Shown here one piece after another: positions 1-8,681 of a stretch of 64,000 nucleotides of DNA; position 1 is the first letter of the stretch; the number at the start of each line of letters is the position of its first letter. Source of the DNA: an uncultured Ruminococcus sp. (GTDB taxonomy: Bacteria > Bacillota > Clostridia > Oscillospirales > Ruminococcaceae). The stretch lies in NCBI GenBank assembly GCA_910576995.1, contig CAJTLC010000014.1:1-64000 (forward strand). The letters run 5' to 3'. Position numbers and translations under genes: made by a program. The notes beneath the pieces were generated by a model that was given only the letters and a program-made list of their open reading frames with translations, was not told the DNA's origin and did no database searches.

Positions 1-181
1 TTGCTGTCATAACAGTATTGTCGTCGACCTTGACTTCCGAATAAAGCTTTATCCAATGGGATATCGCACTGGTTGATATACCATACTCCTTTGACAGCTC
101 CGTTTGCGTCTTTCCGTTCTGATGTAACGCCACGATGTTCTTTTTGAAGCTTTCATCATATTTCGGCTGCTTATTTGTCAT
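1..181 (-). CDS. IS3-family transposase OrfA, N-terminal part
   Basis: The first 60 residues of the small DNA-binding subunit of an IS3-family transposase. It starts MTNKQPKYDESFKKNIVALH and continues with a helix-turn-helix (TQTELSKEYGISTSAISHWI), the usual HTH_Tnp_1 arrangement for recognising the element ends. The ATG at 181 is preceded by AAGGAGG at ideal spacing. In this family OrfA is joined to the OrfB integrase by a -1 frameshift; that part lies beyond the window edge. The reading frame is intact over the visible part, in contrast to the broken orfA near 35,363. Confidence 0.85.
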   Translation of the reverse strand, partial: MTNKQPKYDESFKKNIVALHQNGKTQTELSKEYGISTSAISHWIKLYSEVKVDDNTVMTA

Positions 182-268
182 TTGTTTTTCCTCCTTGCGG
201 TTTCTTCTTTGTGTTTACTCTTATTATTCTACTTTTTCTTTTTTGTCTACTTTTTTGGGGGAAGACCA
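1..268 (-). mobile_element. IS3-family insertion sequence, one end only
   Basis: This is the end of an IS3-family element that runs off the left edge. It holds the start of the transposase OrfA on the minus strand. Read on the minus strand, a terminal inverted-repeat-like stretch at about 242-268 begins TGGTCTTCCCCCAAAAAAGT. That is the form of IS150/IS3-group ends (TG, then C-rich, then a run of A and GT). The element boundary at 268 is inferred from this resemblance. The other end, the OrfB integrase and any target duplication lie outside the window. Confidence 0.75.
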
Positions 269-334
269 GTAACGCATGACTTCCATTATGTTATCAAGAA
301 GAATGGTCTGAAACTGCTTAGAGGATGAAATAGA

Positions 335-481
335 AAATTTGAAAAAGAGCGATTTGGGTAGAAAATTTGGTAGAAATTTCTGGTAGAAGTCAATTATATA
401 ATTTTGAAATGGTTTCAGAAAGTCCCATAAAATCAAAGAAAAAAGCACATCAAATGAAAAACTTCATATAATGTGCTGGAC
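335..481 (+). repeat. dispersed intergenic repeat, family D copy 1
   Basis: About 145 bp without a credible gene. It matches the reverse complement of 61,445-61,590: both contain GAGCGATTTG, repeated GGTAGAA units, GGTAGAAGTC followed by ATTATAT, a TTTCAGAAA block, and a terminal hairpin closing with AGCACAT and ATGTGCTGGAC. The two copies differ at many positions but keep order and spacing. It begins about 70 bp from the IS3 end. Nature unknown; a miniature transposable element or a structured transcript end is possible. Confidence 0.6.
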
Positions 482-507
482 ATTTCTTCGATTTTATGAT
501 ATAATTA

Positions 508-646
508 TGTTACGATTTTTGGAGGTATCCGTCATAAGAAAGATAACTACGGCATAAAAGGTAACAAAATCATTTGCGAATACATCGTTTTTCTGCCGCT
601 GATTTTCGTAATGCTTTTTATCTGGGTAATGTTCATACCGATTTGA
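508..646 (+). pseudogene. decayed duplicate of the start of the next gene
   Basis: A promoter-like and ribosome-binding arrangement (ATAATTATGTTACG, then GGAGG) precedes ATAAGAAAGATAACTACGGC at 534. This is nearly the same as the start of the membrane-protein gene at 749 (ATGAAAAAGATAACTACAGC), but the ATG is ATA and the frame closes at once with TAA at 555. A second frame from about 533 stays open to TGA at 644 and would encode a short peptide ending in one hydrophobic segment (IVFLPLIFVMLFIWVMFIPI). I read the region as the eroded remains of a paralogous small membrane protein gene. Confidence 0.4.
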
Positions 647-748
647 TTACAATTGTCATTCTTTAAATTACATTTTTCATCTATGAATTTCCAAAGAATT
701 TGGTATAATTATGTTGCAATTATATAAAACAATTTGGAGGATTTCATC

Positions 749-1129
749 ATGAAAAAGATAACTACAGCCATTTTTGCCTCTGCGATCTACACTATTATTG
801 GATTCTTGGTATCATTATCGTGCATGGTTGACAAAGCGTCTATCAGCGGCAAAAGCTACAGCTACGAATTCGATATTATCGATCAAATTGCAGACGGTAT
901 CGTGGATTTCTTCTATAGCATTATTATGTTTACTGTCGGAGTACCTTCGCTGATTTGCGGTTTGATTGCAGGTATTCTCGCCTGCATAAGCCTGCACATC
1001 TATAATAAAAATTGGACGGAAACGACCGCCTGTAAAGTTCTTTCGCTTACATCGCTATCTATTCTCGCTGCCATTACTTCGGCATACGCAGCAGGCATCG
1101 GCGGAATATTTCTGTTATCTTTATTATAA
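749..1129 (+). CDS. small multi-pass membrane protein, unknown function
   Basis: A 126-residue protein I do not recognise. The start is the ATG at 749, seven bases or so after GGAGG; an upstream in-frame TTG at 734 lacks such a site. Hydropathy by eye gives three or four membrane helices: residues about 5-27, 45-85 (probably two) and 100-125, with a short polar stretch after the first. No catalytic or binding motif is visible. It ends only 10 bp before tgt and may be cotranscribed with it. A decayed copy of its 5' end lies just upstream at 508-646. Confidence 0.7.
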   Translation: MKKITTAIFASAIYTIIGFLVSLSCMVDKASISGKSYSYEFDIIDQIADGIVDFFYSIIMFTVGVPSLICGLIAGILACISLHIYNKNWTETTACKVLSLTSLSILAAITSAYAAGIGGIFLLSLL

Positions 1130-1139
1130 AGGAGATTTT

Positions 1140-2270
1140 ATGTTTACATTAATTAAAACCGAAAATAAAGCACGCAGGGGTCAGGTTGAAACAGTTCATG
1201 GCACATTCCAGACGCCCTGCTTCATGAACGTCGGAACCGTCGCCGCTATCAAGGGAGGAATCTCTTCCGTCGATCTCAAAGGATTAAAAACGCAGGTTGA
1301 GCTTTGCAATACATATCATCTGCATCTGCGCCCCGGCGATAAAATCGTCAAGGAAATGGGCGGTCTGCATAAATTCATGAACTGGGATAAGCCTATACTT
1401 ACGGACAGCGGCGGATTTCAGGTGTTTTCCCTCGCGAAACTACGCAAGATCAAGGAAGAAGGCGTTTACTTCGCTTCTCATATCGACGGTCATCGCATTT
1501 TCATGGGTCCCGAGGAAAGTATGCAGATACAATCCAATCTCGGATCAACTATCGCTATGGCGTTCGATGAATGCGTAGAAAACCCGGCAACTCACGAATA
1601 TGCCGAAAAATCCATAGAGCGTACTTTCCGCTGGCTTTGCAGATGCAAAGACGAAATGAATCGCCTTAACAGTCTTCCTGATACTATCAATAAAAATCAG
1701 ATGCTTTTCGGCATAAATCAGGGTTCAACTTACGATGATCTACGTATCAGACATATGGAGCAAATTGCTGAACTTGATCTCGACGGCTACGCTATCGGCG
1801 GTCTGGCTGTTGGAGAATCCACGGAAGAAATGTATCGAATAATCGACGTTGTAGAACCATATATGCCCGTTGATAAGCCGCGATATCTTATGGGAGTCGG
1901 TACTCCGTCAAATATAATCGAGGCAGTGGCAAGGGGCGTCGATATGTTCGACTGCGTTATGCCGAGCAGAAATGCCCGCCATGCTACCGTATTTACGTGG
2001 AGCGGCATCATGCATCTGGGCAATAAATGCTACGAGACCGACCCACGACCCGTTGACGAGCATTGCGACTGCCCTACCTGCCGAAATTTCAGCCGCGCTT
2101 ACATCCGTCATCTTTTTAAGGCGAACGAACAGCTTGCAGGTCGTCTTGCGGTTCAGCATAATCTTTATTTTTACAATACTCTTGCAGAAAAAATCCGCGA
2201 AGCGATCGACGAAGACAAGTTTGAACAATTCCGCCGGCAATATTCAACTCTTCTCGCAACAAGAATATGA
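1140..2270 (+). CDS. tgt: queuine/preQ1 tRNA-guanine transglycosylase
   Basis: Exchanges guanine-34 for preQ1 in the wobble position of GUN-anticodon tRNAs (Asn, Asp, His, Tyr), a step of queuosine synthesis in the cytoplasm. The 376-residue length is usual for bacterial Tgt. Seen in the sequence: the DSGGFQVFSL motif with a catalytic-pocket Asp at residue 89, GGLAVGE and MGVGTP substrate-binding motifs, and the C-terminal zinc site CDCPTC followed by a His near residue 329. AAAGGAG sits just before the ATG. The HAD gene follows after 9 bp, so the two are probably one transcript. Confidence 0.96.
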   Translation: MFTLIKTENKARRGQVETVHGTFQTPCFMNVGTVAAIKGGISSVDLKGLKTQVELCNTYHLHLRPGDKIVKEMGGLHKFMNWDKPILTDSGGFQVFSLAKLRKIKEEGVYFASHIDGHRIFMGPEESMQIQSNLGSTIAMAFDECVENPATHEYAEKSIERTFRWLCRCKDEMNRLNSLPDTINKNQMLFGINQGSTYDDLRIRHMEQIAELDLDGYAIGGLAVGESTEEMYRIIDVVEPYMPVDKPRYLMGVGTPSNIIEAVARGVDMFDCVMPSRNARHATVFTWSGIMHLGNKCYETDPRPVDEHCDCPTCRNFSRAYIRHLFKANEQLAGRLAVQHNLYFYNTLAEKIREAIDEDKFEQFRRQYSTLLATRI

Positions 2271-2279
2271 GGTGATATC

Positions 2280-2924
2280 ATGGTAACAGCAATATTTGAT
2301 CTTGACGGAACTATCGCCGATACAATAAAAGATCTTGCAGACGCCGTAAATTATGGTCTCGGACAGCTTGACTGCCCCGAACATTCAGTTGAAAGCTATA
2401 AAAAAATGGTCGGAAACGGCGCTCAGAAGCTTTGCGTCCGCGCTCTTCCCGACGACAGAAAAAATGATTCCGATAAGCTTTACGAATTATTCAAAGAATA
2501 CTACGACAGCCATTATCTCGATTCCACCACTCTTTATGCAGGAATAAAAGAAGTTATTGAGCTGCTTTCAGAAAATGGAGTAAAACTCGCAGTCGCTACC
2601 AATAAACCGCAGGATACGGCGCGAAAACTAATATCACATCTTCTTCCCGATATTGAATTTGTTAAAGTTCTCGGCGGCTGCAAAGATCGTCCAAAAAAGC
2701 CGGATACTGCAATTATCAGAGAAATTCTCAGCGCAATTCCAAATGAAGATAATGCCGTCTACATGATAGGCGACAGCAATGTAGATATTAAAACAGCAAA
2801 GAATTCCGAGCTTATTTCGATCGGCTGTTTATGGGGATTCCGCAGCCGCGAAGAACTTGAATCCGAGGGCGCTGATTATATTGCTGAAAAAGCGTCCGAT
2901 ATTGTGGATATAATTTTAGGGTGA
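2280..2924 (+). CDS. HAD-superfamily phosphatase, phosphoglycolate phosphatase-like
   Basis: A 214-residue Mg-dependent hydrolase of the haloacid dehalogenase superfamily. Motif I is FDLDGTIADT with the nucleophile Asp near residue 8. Motif II is the T in AVATNKP, motif III includes the Lys in the KKPDTAI region, and motif IV is MIGDSNVDIKTAKN. The helical cap after motif I and the overall length match the Gph/PpaX group, which dephosphorylates 2-phosphoglycolate or pyrophosphate. The substrate cannot be fixed from sequence. It begins 9 bp after tgt, and its stop overlaps the ribosome-binding region of the next gene. Confidence 0.85.
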   Translation: MVTAIFDLDGTIADTIKDLADAVNYGLGQLDCPEHSVESYKKMVGNGAQKLCVRALPDDRKNDSDKLYELFKEYYDSHYLDSTTLYAGIKEVIELLSENGVKLAVATNKPQDTARKLISHLLPDIEFVKVLGGCKDRPKKPDTAIIREILSAIPNEDNAVYMIGDSNVDIKTAKNSELISIGCLWGFRSREELESEGADYIAEKASDIVDIILG

Positions 2925-2929
2925 GCCAT

Positions 2930-3544
2930 ATGATATATTTGAAGTGCGATGAACTGGTTCGCAATATTCATGATCAAACCGAGCGCGCCGCTGCCGTTAT
3001 CGGACATATCGATGCGCTGAATTTTAATCCGAATACCGTTATTATCCCCTTTCTTGGCAACATTTTTGATTCTGCAATGATCGTTACCGCTCTTGAGATA
3101 AACTCTGACCCGCAGGCAGACTGCCACAGAAATGCTTTCGCGATCGTCATGGCGTCTTCGGATATAAATTCGGAGATCAAAAGATTTATCAAAGTGATCA
3201 CGGAACTGCGCAAAAAATATTCCGAATATCCCAAAGAATCAGCTTTTGATCCCGATGATTGCCTTGATTTTTTGAATGCCTACGACTGCTTTATGTTTAA
3301 TTTTATAAAAACAAGCAGAACTGTCATTGAAATGAATAGGAACGGCAGCATTGATCTTCGATTTTCAAGCTTTCGGAATATGATGGAAAAAATTTTGAAA
3401 AAGAATATCAAAACCCGGAATGATCAGACGAAAAGCAATGACTTCAACGCTGAACTCGTCAGACTGCTGGTTGAAAATAATCGGCTGTTAAATGAGAATA
3501 ACCGACTGCTGGAAAAAATACTTGAAAAAATAGACCTGTTCTAA
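2930..3544 (+). CDS. conserved-looking protein of unknown function with C-terminal coiled coil
   Basis: A 204-residue soluble protein I do not recognise. The ATG at 2930 follows AGGGTGAG; a GTG at 2921 overlaps the previous stop and is a less likely start. The body is mixed alpha/beta by eye and has no known motif. The last 35 residues are a leucine-asparagine heptad pattern (LLVENNRLLNENNRLLEKIL), which strongly suggests a short coiled coil for oligomerisation. It lies between the HAD phosphatase and the SUFU-domain gene with very short gaps, so it is probably part of the same operon. Confidence 0.65.
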   Translation: MIYLKCDELVRNIHDQTERAAAVIGHIDALNFNPNTVIIPFLGNIFDSAMIVTALEINSDPQADCHRNAFAIVMASSDINSEIKRFIKVITELRKKYSEYPKESAFDPDDCLDFLNAYDCFMFNFIKTSRTVIEMNRNGSIDLRFSSFRNMMEKILKKNIKTRNDQTKSNDFNAELVRLLVENNRLLNENNRLLEKILEKIDLF

Positions 3545-3559
3545 TATAGGAGGAATACC

Positions 3560-4681
3560 ATGAGTAAAAAGAAAAAGCAAGATGAACTTGAACTCTACAC
3601 CCAGGAACAGCAGGAATTGCTTGATAATCACATAGAGAAATATTTTGGCGAAATAAATAATTTTTATCAGGAAACAAATCCTGAAGATGTACGCATTGAC
3701 ATATACGTCATACCGCCTACTATAGAAAAAAGATTTTACACTCTTGTTACAGCGGGAATGGGCGCGCATAAAATGAATGTTCCCAAAATTTACGCTGATG
3801 AAAAACTGGAACGCTCGGAACTTGTGCTTTGTCTTCCTCCAAATTGGAATTTTGAAGACGAAAACTGCGGATGGCCGCTTCATTTGCTTAAAATGATAGC
3901 AAAACTCCCGATTGAAAAAGAATCTTGGCTTTCATGGGGACATTCGATAGATTACGGCGATCCCGTTTCCGACGAAACCCAATTCTGCGCTGTAATGCTG
4001 ATAGATTCCATGTTTAGTATCGAATCTACAGTCTGCAAATTATCCGATGATGACGAGGTTAATTTTTATCAGATAGTACCGCTTTACAGAAGCGAGATCG
4101 ATTTCAAGATCAAAAACGGCGCGAATAATTTGATAAGGGAATTCAGCAAAAATTCTCTTATGATAGCCGATCCCGACCGCAGTCCTGTTATTGATGAAAA
4201 TTTTGCCAATATAATTGATTCTTACGAGAATCACGCACAAAAAGTCGATGACAAGGAACTTGATACGCTTGATATCAATGCGGCAAATCATATCGCGGCA
4301 TTTCTGAAATGGTGCATCACGCATAAAATGATCAACGAAGAATTCAAAAATTATTTCTCTGAAGAGATCGCCGACATAAAATCCGGTAAATTTGATATAC
4401 GGCGCTTTCTTATCAACAATCTTGGCGGCGAACTGACAAAAGATATACTCACAGACGAGGGTGTGAAATTCGCCGAATTTTATTATGATTTCTACAGCGG
4501 CGACGATGTTGACTGCTATCCCGGCGACGTTGATAAAATGGCTTTGAAATATTTTGGCAGGGAAAGGTATGAGTCGGATGAATTTCACGATGAAGCTTAC
4601 CTTTTCGTTCCTTTTGACGATAATTATATTAAAAACATGTACAAATATATCAACAAGGCTTATAAAAAATTCAGATCCTAA
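3560..4681 (+). CDS. suppressor-of-fused (SUFU) domain protein
   Basis: A 373-residue protein. Residues about 30-185 match the bacterial suppressor-of-fused domain: an N-terminal helix, then PPTIEKRFYTLVTAGMGAHK, a conserved ERSELVLCLPPNW segment, a hydrophobic WPLHLLKMIA helix, WLSWGHSI and a CAVMLIDS strand. In bacteria this domain often occurs in immunity proteins of polymorphic toxin systems and in uncharacterised cytoplasmic proteins. No toxin is visible nearby. The C-terminal 180 residues are acidic and not recognised. AGGAGG is correctly placed before the ATG, and the gene follows the preceding unknown by 15 bp. Confidence 0.75.
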   Translation: MSKKKKQDELELYTQEQQELLDNHIEKYFGEINNFYQETNPEDVRIDIYVIPPTIEKRFYTLVTAGMGAHKMNVPKIYADEKLERSELVLCLPPNWNFEDENCGWPLHLLKMIAKLPIEKESWLSWGHSIDYGDPVSDETQFCAVMLIDSMFSIESTVCKLSDDDEVNFYQIVPLYRSEIDFKIKNGANNLIREFSKNSLMIADPDRSPVIDENFANIIDSYENHAQKVDDKELDTLDINAANHIAAFLKWCITHKMINEEFKNYFSEEIADIKSGKFDIRRFLINNLGGELTKDILTDEGVKFAEFYYDFYSGDDVDCYPGDVDKMALKYFGRERYESDEFHDEAYLFVPFDDNYIKNMYKYINKAYKKFRS

Positions 4682-4707
4682 GTGGTGCAAAATTCTGAAA
4701 ATGGGTA

Positions 4708-4736
4708 TTGACAATGTTTTTTTTTTGTTGTATAAT
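4708..4736 (+). promoter_or_regulatory. sigma-A promoter of secA
   Basis: Perfect TTGACA (4708) and TATAAT (4731) with a 17-bp spacer, about 100 bp before the secA start. It begins 27 bp after the SUFU gene stop, so secA starts a new transcript. Confidence 0.85.
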
Positions 4737-4834
4737 ATAAAATATCTATAACTGTATTTTTATGCTTTCAATCAGGACTGAAACAGCATCTTCCGCGGTT
4801 ATAATTATTTCACGTAAAGGCGGTAAACAGACAA

Positions 4835-7588
4835 ATGGGTTTATTTAAAAATATTTTCGGTGCAAACGCTTATTCAAACAGAGAATTAAAGCGCATTGAA
4901 CCTATCAAAAATAAGGTTCTTGAGCTTGAAGAAGAATATCAGAATCTTTCGGACGCCGATCTTAAAGCTAAGACCGGAGAATTCAAGGACAGGCTTGAAT
5001 CCGGCGAAACTTTAGACGATATCCTTCCCGAAGCTCTTGCAACCGTCCGCGAGGGTGCATGGCGCGTTCTTGAGAAAAAACCGTATCCCGTTCAGATAAT
5101 CGGCGCTATCGTGCTTCATCAGGGACGTATAGCTGAAATGAAAACGGGTGAAGGTAAAACTCTCGTCGCCTGCGTTGCGTCTTATCTTAACGCGCTTTCC
5201 GGCAAGGGCGTTCATGTCGTTACCGTAAACGATTACCTCGCTAAAACTCAGGCGGAAGAAATGGGTAAAGTACTCCGCTGGCTCGGTCTTACCGTAGGCT
5301 GTATTCTTCACGGACTCAACAACGAGCAGCGCCGCGAAGCCTATAACTGCGACGTTACTTATGCTACAAACAACGAACTGGGATTCGACTATCTTCGCGA
5401 TAACATGGTAACTCACAAGGAAGAACGAGTTCAGCGCGAGCCGAATTTCGCAATTGTCGACGAGGTTGACTCGATACTTATAGATGAGGCGCGTACCCCT
5501 CTTATCATTTCCGGTAAAGGTGATAAATCTACCGATCTTTATGCTATTGCCGACCGTTTTGCAAAAATGCTCACGCCAACTACAGTTGTTGAAGTCGACA
5601 GCAAGGAAGATCAGGATGATATAAACGAAAATGCCGACTATATCATCGACGAAAAGGCCAAAACGGCTACTATAACCCAGCGAGGAGTTAAAAAAGCCGA
5701 AGCCGCTTTCCGTATTGAAAACCTTATGGATCCTGAAAATATGACTCTTCTTCATCATATCAATCAGGCTATCAAGGCTAACGGCATTATGAAAAACGAG
5801 ATTGATTACGTTGTTCAGGACGGCGAGATAATTATCGTTGACGAATTCACCGGACGCCTCATGCAGGGACGCCGATTCAACGACGGTCTTCATCAGGCTA
5901 TCGAAGCTAAAGAAGGCGTTAAGATCAAGAGCGAATCAAAAACTCTTGCTACCATCACTTTCCAGAATTTCTTCCGACTCTATAATAAACTCTCCGGTAT
6001 GACAGGTACGGCAATGACGGAAGAGGACGAATTCAAGGAAATCTACAAACTCGACGTTATCGCAATACCTACAAATAAACCGGTTATCCGTATCGATCAC
6101 AACGATCAGGTATACACTTCCGAAAAAGGAAAATATGCCGCTATAATCGAGAAGATCATCGAATGCCATGAAAAAGGACAGCCTATCCTTGTCGGTACGG
6201 TTTCAATTGAAAAATCCGAACTTCTTTCAGCGATGCTAAAAAGAAAGGGCGTAAAGCACGAAGTTTTGAATGCTAAACACCATGCGAAAGAAGCCGAAAT
6301 AGTCGCTCAGGCAGGTAAATACGGCGCAGTTACGATCGCTACGAATATGGCTGGACGAGGAACGGATATCATGCTTGGCGGTAATGCGGAATTCCTCGCC
6401 CGCGCAGAATTGAGAAAGCGCGAGATCCCGGAAGAAATAATTTCCGAAGCTATCGGATTTGCTGATACTCAGAATGAAGAGATTCTGAATGCAAGAAAAC
6501 TTTATCAGGAACTCTACAATAAATTCAACATTGAAGTAAAGGAAAAGGCTGTAAAAGTACGTGAAGTAGGAGGTCTTTTCATTCTCGGTACGGAACGTCA
6601 TGAATCGAGACGTATCGATAACCAGCTTCGCGGACGTTCCGGACGTCAGGGCGACGAGGGCGAAAGCTGCTTCTTCCTCTCGGTCGAAGACGATCTTATG
6701 CGTATTTTCGCGGGAGATCGCCTCGAAAATATGATGAAGATGCTTAAAGTCGACGAAGATATGCCTATAGAAAGCAAATCACTTTCGCGTATCATAGAAT
6801 CCTCCCAGAAAAAAGTAGAGGGCAGAAACTTCAGCATAAGAAAGAATGTTCTTAATTATGACGACGTTATGAATACTCAGCGTGAGATAATTTATAAGCA
6901 GCGTTCTCAGGTGCTTGACGGCGAAGATCTCCATAAGGATATTCTCAAAATGATGGAGGAACTCATCGCTTCTACTGTTAATACTTATCTTGCCGATGAG
7001 GACGAGCGTGAAAATTGGAATATGATAGGTCTTAAAGAATATTTCCATGGTTGGCTTACCGACGATTCTGATCTCGACTACGATGAGGAAGAATTAAAAA
7101 CTGTTCCGCGTGAGGAAATCATCAACGCTCTCAATACAAAATGCGGCGAAATCTATCAGGCTAAAGAAGATGAATACGGCAGCGATATCATTCGCGAACT
7201 GGAGCGCGTAATTCTTCTGAAAACCGTTGATACAAAATGGATGGCGCATATTGACGATATGGAAGAATTGAAAAAAGGTATCGGACTTCGTTCTTACGGT
7301 CAGAAAAATCCTGTTATCGAGTATCGTTACGAAGGATTTGAAATGTTCGACGCAATGGTTGAATCTATCCGCGAAGATACAGTACGCGCGCTGCTCACTG
7401 TCAGACTCCGTTCCAACAAGGCTCCGGAAAGAGAACAGGTCGCTAAACCGGATGCTCCAAATGCAGGCGCAGGCGATGGCAGTTTCGATCAGCAGGCAGT
7501 TTCAAATAAAATTGGCGACAACGATCCTTGTCCATGCGGCAGCGGCAAAAAATATAAAAAATGCTGCAAACTCAAAAATAAAGCTTAA
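4835..7588 (+). CDS. secA: preprotein translocase motor ATPase SecA
   Basis: The ATPase that drives unfolded preproteins through SecYEG at the cytoplasmic membrane. It is 917 residues, close to the family norm. Seen: Walker A MKTGEGKTLVA near residue 103, the DEAD-type box FAIVDEVDSILIDEART, the preprotein cross-linking region, motif VI QLRGRSGRQGD, the helical scaffold and wing regions, and a C-terminal zinc-binding tail with CPCGSGKKYKKCC (Cys 899, 901, 910, 911) that in other species contacts SecB or ribosomes. The ATG follows AAAGGCGG. The gene has its own consensus promoter. Confidence 0.98.
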   Translation: MGLFKNIFGANAYSNRELKRIEPIKNKVLELEEEYQNLSDADLKAKTGEFKDRLESGETLDDILPEALATVREGAWRVLEKKPYPVQIIGAIVLHQGRIAEMKTGEGKTLVACVASYLNALSGKGVHVVTVNDYLAKTQAEEMGKVLRWLGLTVGCILHGLNNEQRREAYNCDVTYATNNELGFDYLRDNMVTHKEERVQREPNFAIVDEVDSILIDEARTPLIISGKGDKSTDLYAIADRFAKMLTPTTVVEVDSKEDQDDINENADYIIDEKAKTATITQRGVKKAEAAFRIENLMDPENMTLLHHINQAIKANGIMKNEIDYVVQDGEIIIVDEFTGRLMQGRRFNDGLHQAIEAKEGVKIKSESKTLATITFQNFFRLYNKLSGMTGTAMTEEDEFKEIYKLDVIAIPTNKPVIRIDHNDQVYTSEKGKYAAIIEKIIECHEKGQPILVGTVSIEKSELLSAMLKRKGVKHEVLNAKHHAKEAEIVAQAGKYGAVTIATNMAGRGTDIMLGGNAEFLARAELRKREIPEEIISEAIGFADTQNEEILNARKLYQELYNKFNIEVKEKAVKVREVGGLFILGTERHESRRIDNQLRGRSGRQGDEGESCFFLSVEDDLMRIFAGDRLENMMKMLKVDEDMPIESKSLSRIIESSQKKVEGRNFSIRKNVLNYDDVMNTQREIIYKQRSQVLDGEDLHKDILKMMEELIASTVNTYLADEDERENWNMIGLKEYFHGWLTDDSDLDYDEEELKTVPREEIINALNTKCGEIYQAKEDEYGSDIIRELERVILLKTVDTKWMAHIDDMEELKKGIGLRSYGQKNPVIEYRYEGFEMFDAMVESIREDTVRALLTVRLRSNKAPEREQVAKPDAPNAGAGDGSFDQQAVSNKIGDNDPCPCGSGKKYKKCCKLKNKA

Positions 7589-7603
7589 AAATAAACGGCA
7601 AAA

Positions 7604-7628
7604 TAGGCGGCTGAACTCGGTCGCCTGT
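7604..7628 (+). terminator. possible weak terminator after secA
   Basis: A seven-base stem with one mismatch (AGGCGGC and GTCGCCT) in the 75-bp gap between secA and the next gene, followed by a T-rich but broken run. Partial termination or readthrough is likely. Confidence 0.3.
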
Positions 7629-7663
7629 TTGTTCATTCTTTGACATAACTTCGAGGTGTAAAT

Positions 7664-8680
7664 ATGAAAAAATCAGCGCTCATCACTCTCCTATTCGTCG
7701 CCTGTCTTGCTGGCTGCGGACGTGTAGATTCTGTAGATACAGACGTTAAACCATTCGAGATTGAAAAAAACGGCACCACTACCGCCGACGCCGCTCAGAC
7801 TACCATGCCAAACGGTGCGATCGCTCAGCTTGGAACAGCTACTACCGCAGATCCTTCTGTAACTACAACGGGTACTGTAAAAGTTAATCTGGTAAAGCGT
7901 TCTTCAATTCCGGGCGGAAATGTTACAACCCCTGCCAGAAATACCGTCAAAACGCCTGCCCGCGTAACGGTATCTCCTCCTGCTACACGCCCTGCAACTC
8001 CTACTCAGCCGCCTACCAAAACTACGGCTGCCCCACAAACTACAGCTCCTCCTGTTACTACTCAGGCTCCGCCGGCAAAATTGCCCGATCCTGTTGTGCG
8101 TGAAAATTATCAAAGCACAATTACAGCGAGCGGTGTTGAAATCAAACGCGACGGCAAGGTGCTGCAAACTATCAATATTGATACATCTAAAATTTTGGCT
8201 GCATTTGCTGACGGAAAAGAACATTCTACGTCAAATATTTCTATGAACGATTTTGACTTTGACGGTCATTATGATATTTTCATTCCGCAGGACGTTGACG
8301 ACTATAATACCATAGGCATTTTCATGCGGTATAACCCCGAAACAGACAGTTTTGAACAGTGGCAGGGTATGTCGGATATCATTAAAAATTATGCATGGAC
8401 TAACGATGCGGACGGAACTGTTTCCACATCTTCCAGGAAAAATGCGTTTGAATATTCTAATATGACTTATGAATGGAGCGGCGGAAATCTCACTCTTGTT
8501 CATGCGGAAAGACAGTATCGCCTTGACGATGCATCCGGAAATGCAAATTACTACATTGACTATTTCACATTCAGCAACGGCGCAGATACTCTTGTGAAGC
8601 GTGAAAAAGTTGATTTTGACGGTGAAGGTAATGTTACAGGCAGTACCGAAATCCCCATTGAGTGGACTATGAGGTGGTAA
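7664..8680 (+). CDS. secreted lipoprotein with Thr/Pro-rich linker and Asp-rich C-terminal domain
   Basis: A 338-residue exported lipoprotein of unknown function. The signal peptide ends in the lipobox LAGC, so Cys 18 should be lipidated and the protein tethered to the outer face of the membrane. Residues about 35-145 are a low-complexity Thr/Pro/Ala linker typical of surface proteins in Ruminococcus. The C-terminal domain contains DFDFDGHYDIFIP, an Asp-rich calcium-loop-like motif as in FG-GAP/VCBS-type repeats. The same motif in the same context occurs in the lipoprotein at 10,384, so the two are paralogous in their C-terminal halves. The methyltransferase gene starts 1 bp after its stop. 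Confidence 0.75.
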   Translation: MKKSALITLLFVACLAGCGRVDSVDTDVKPFEIEKNGTTTADAAQTTMPNGAIAQLGTATTADPSVTTTGTVKVNLVKRSSIPGGNVTTPARNTVKTPARVTVSPPATRPATPTQPPTKTTAAPQTTAPPVTTQAPPAKLPDPVVRENYQSTITASGVEIKRDGKVLQTINIDTSKILAAFADGKEHSTSNISMNDFDFDGHYDIFIPQDVDDYNTIGIFMRYNPETDSFEQWQGMSDIIKNYAWTNDADGTVSTSSRKNAFEYSNMTYEWSGGNLTLVHAERQYRLDDASGNANYYIDYFTFSNGADTLVKREKVDFDGEGNVTGSTEIPIEWTMRW

Positions 8681-8681
8681 A

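Noticed and set aside
224..448. Minus-strand open frame of 74 codons
   Set aside because: It spans the IS3 end and the family D repeat, has no ribosome-binding site and is made of low-complexity Phe/Lys/Ser-rich sequence.
3560..4681. SUFU-domain protein as part of a polymorphic toxin system
   Set aside because: No toxin, secretion domain or repeat array lies within several kb; neighbours are housekeeping genes.
5012..5893. Long minus-strand frame opposite secA
   Set aside because: It is a shadow of the secA codons; the plus-strand protein is an unmistakable full-length SecA and the antisense frame has no motif.
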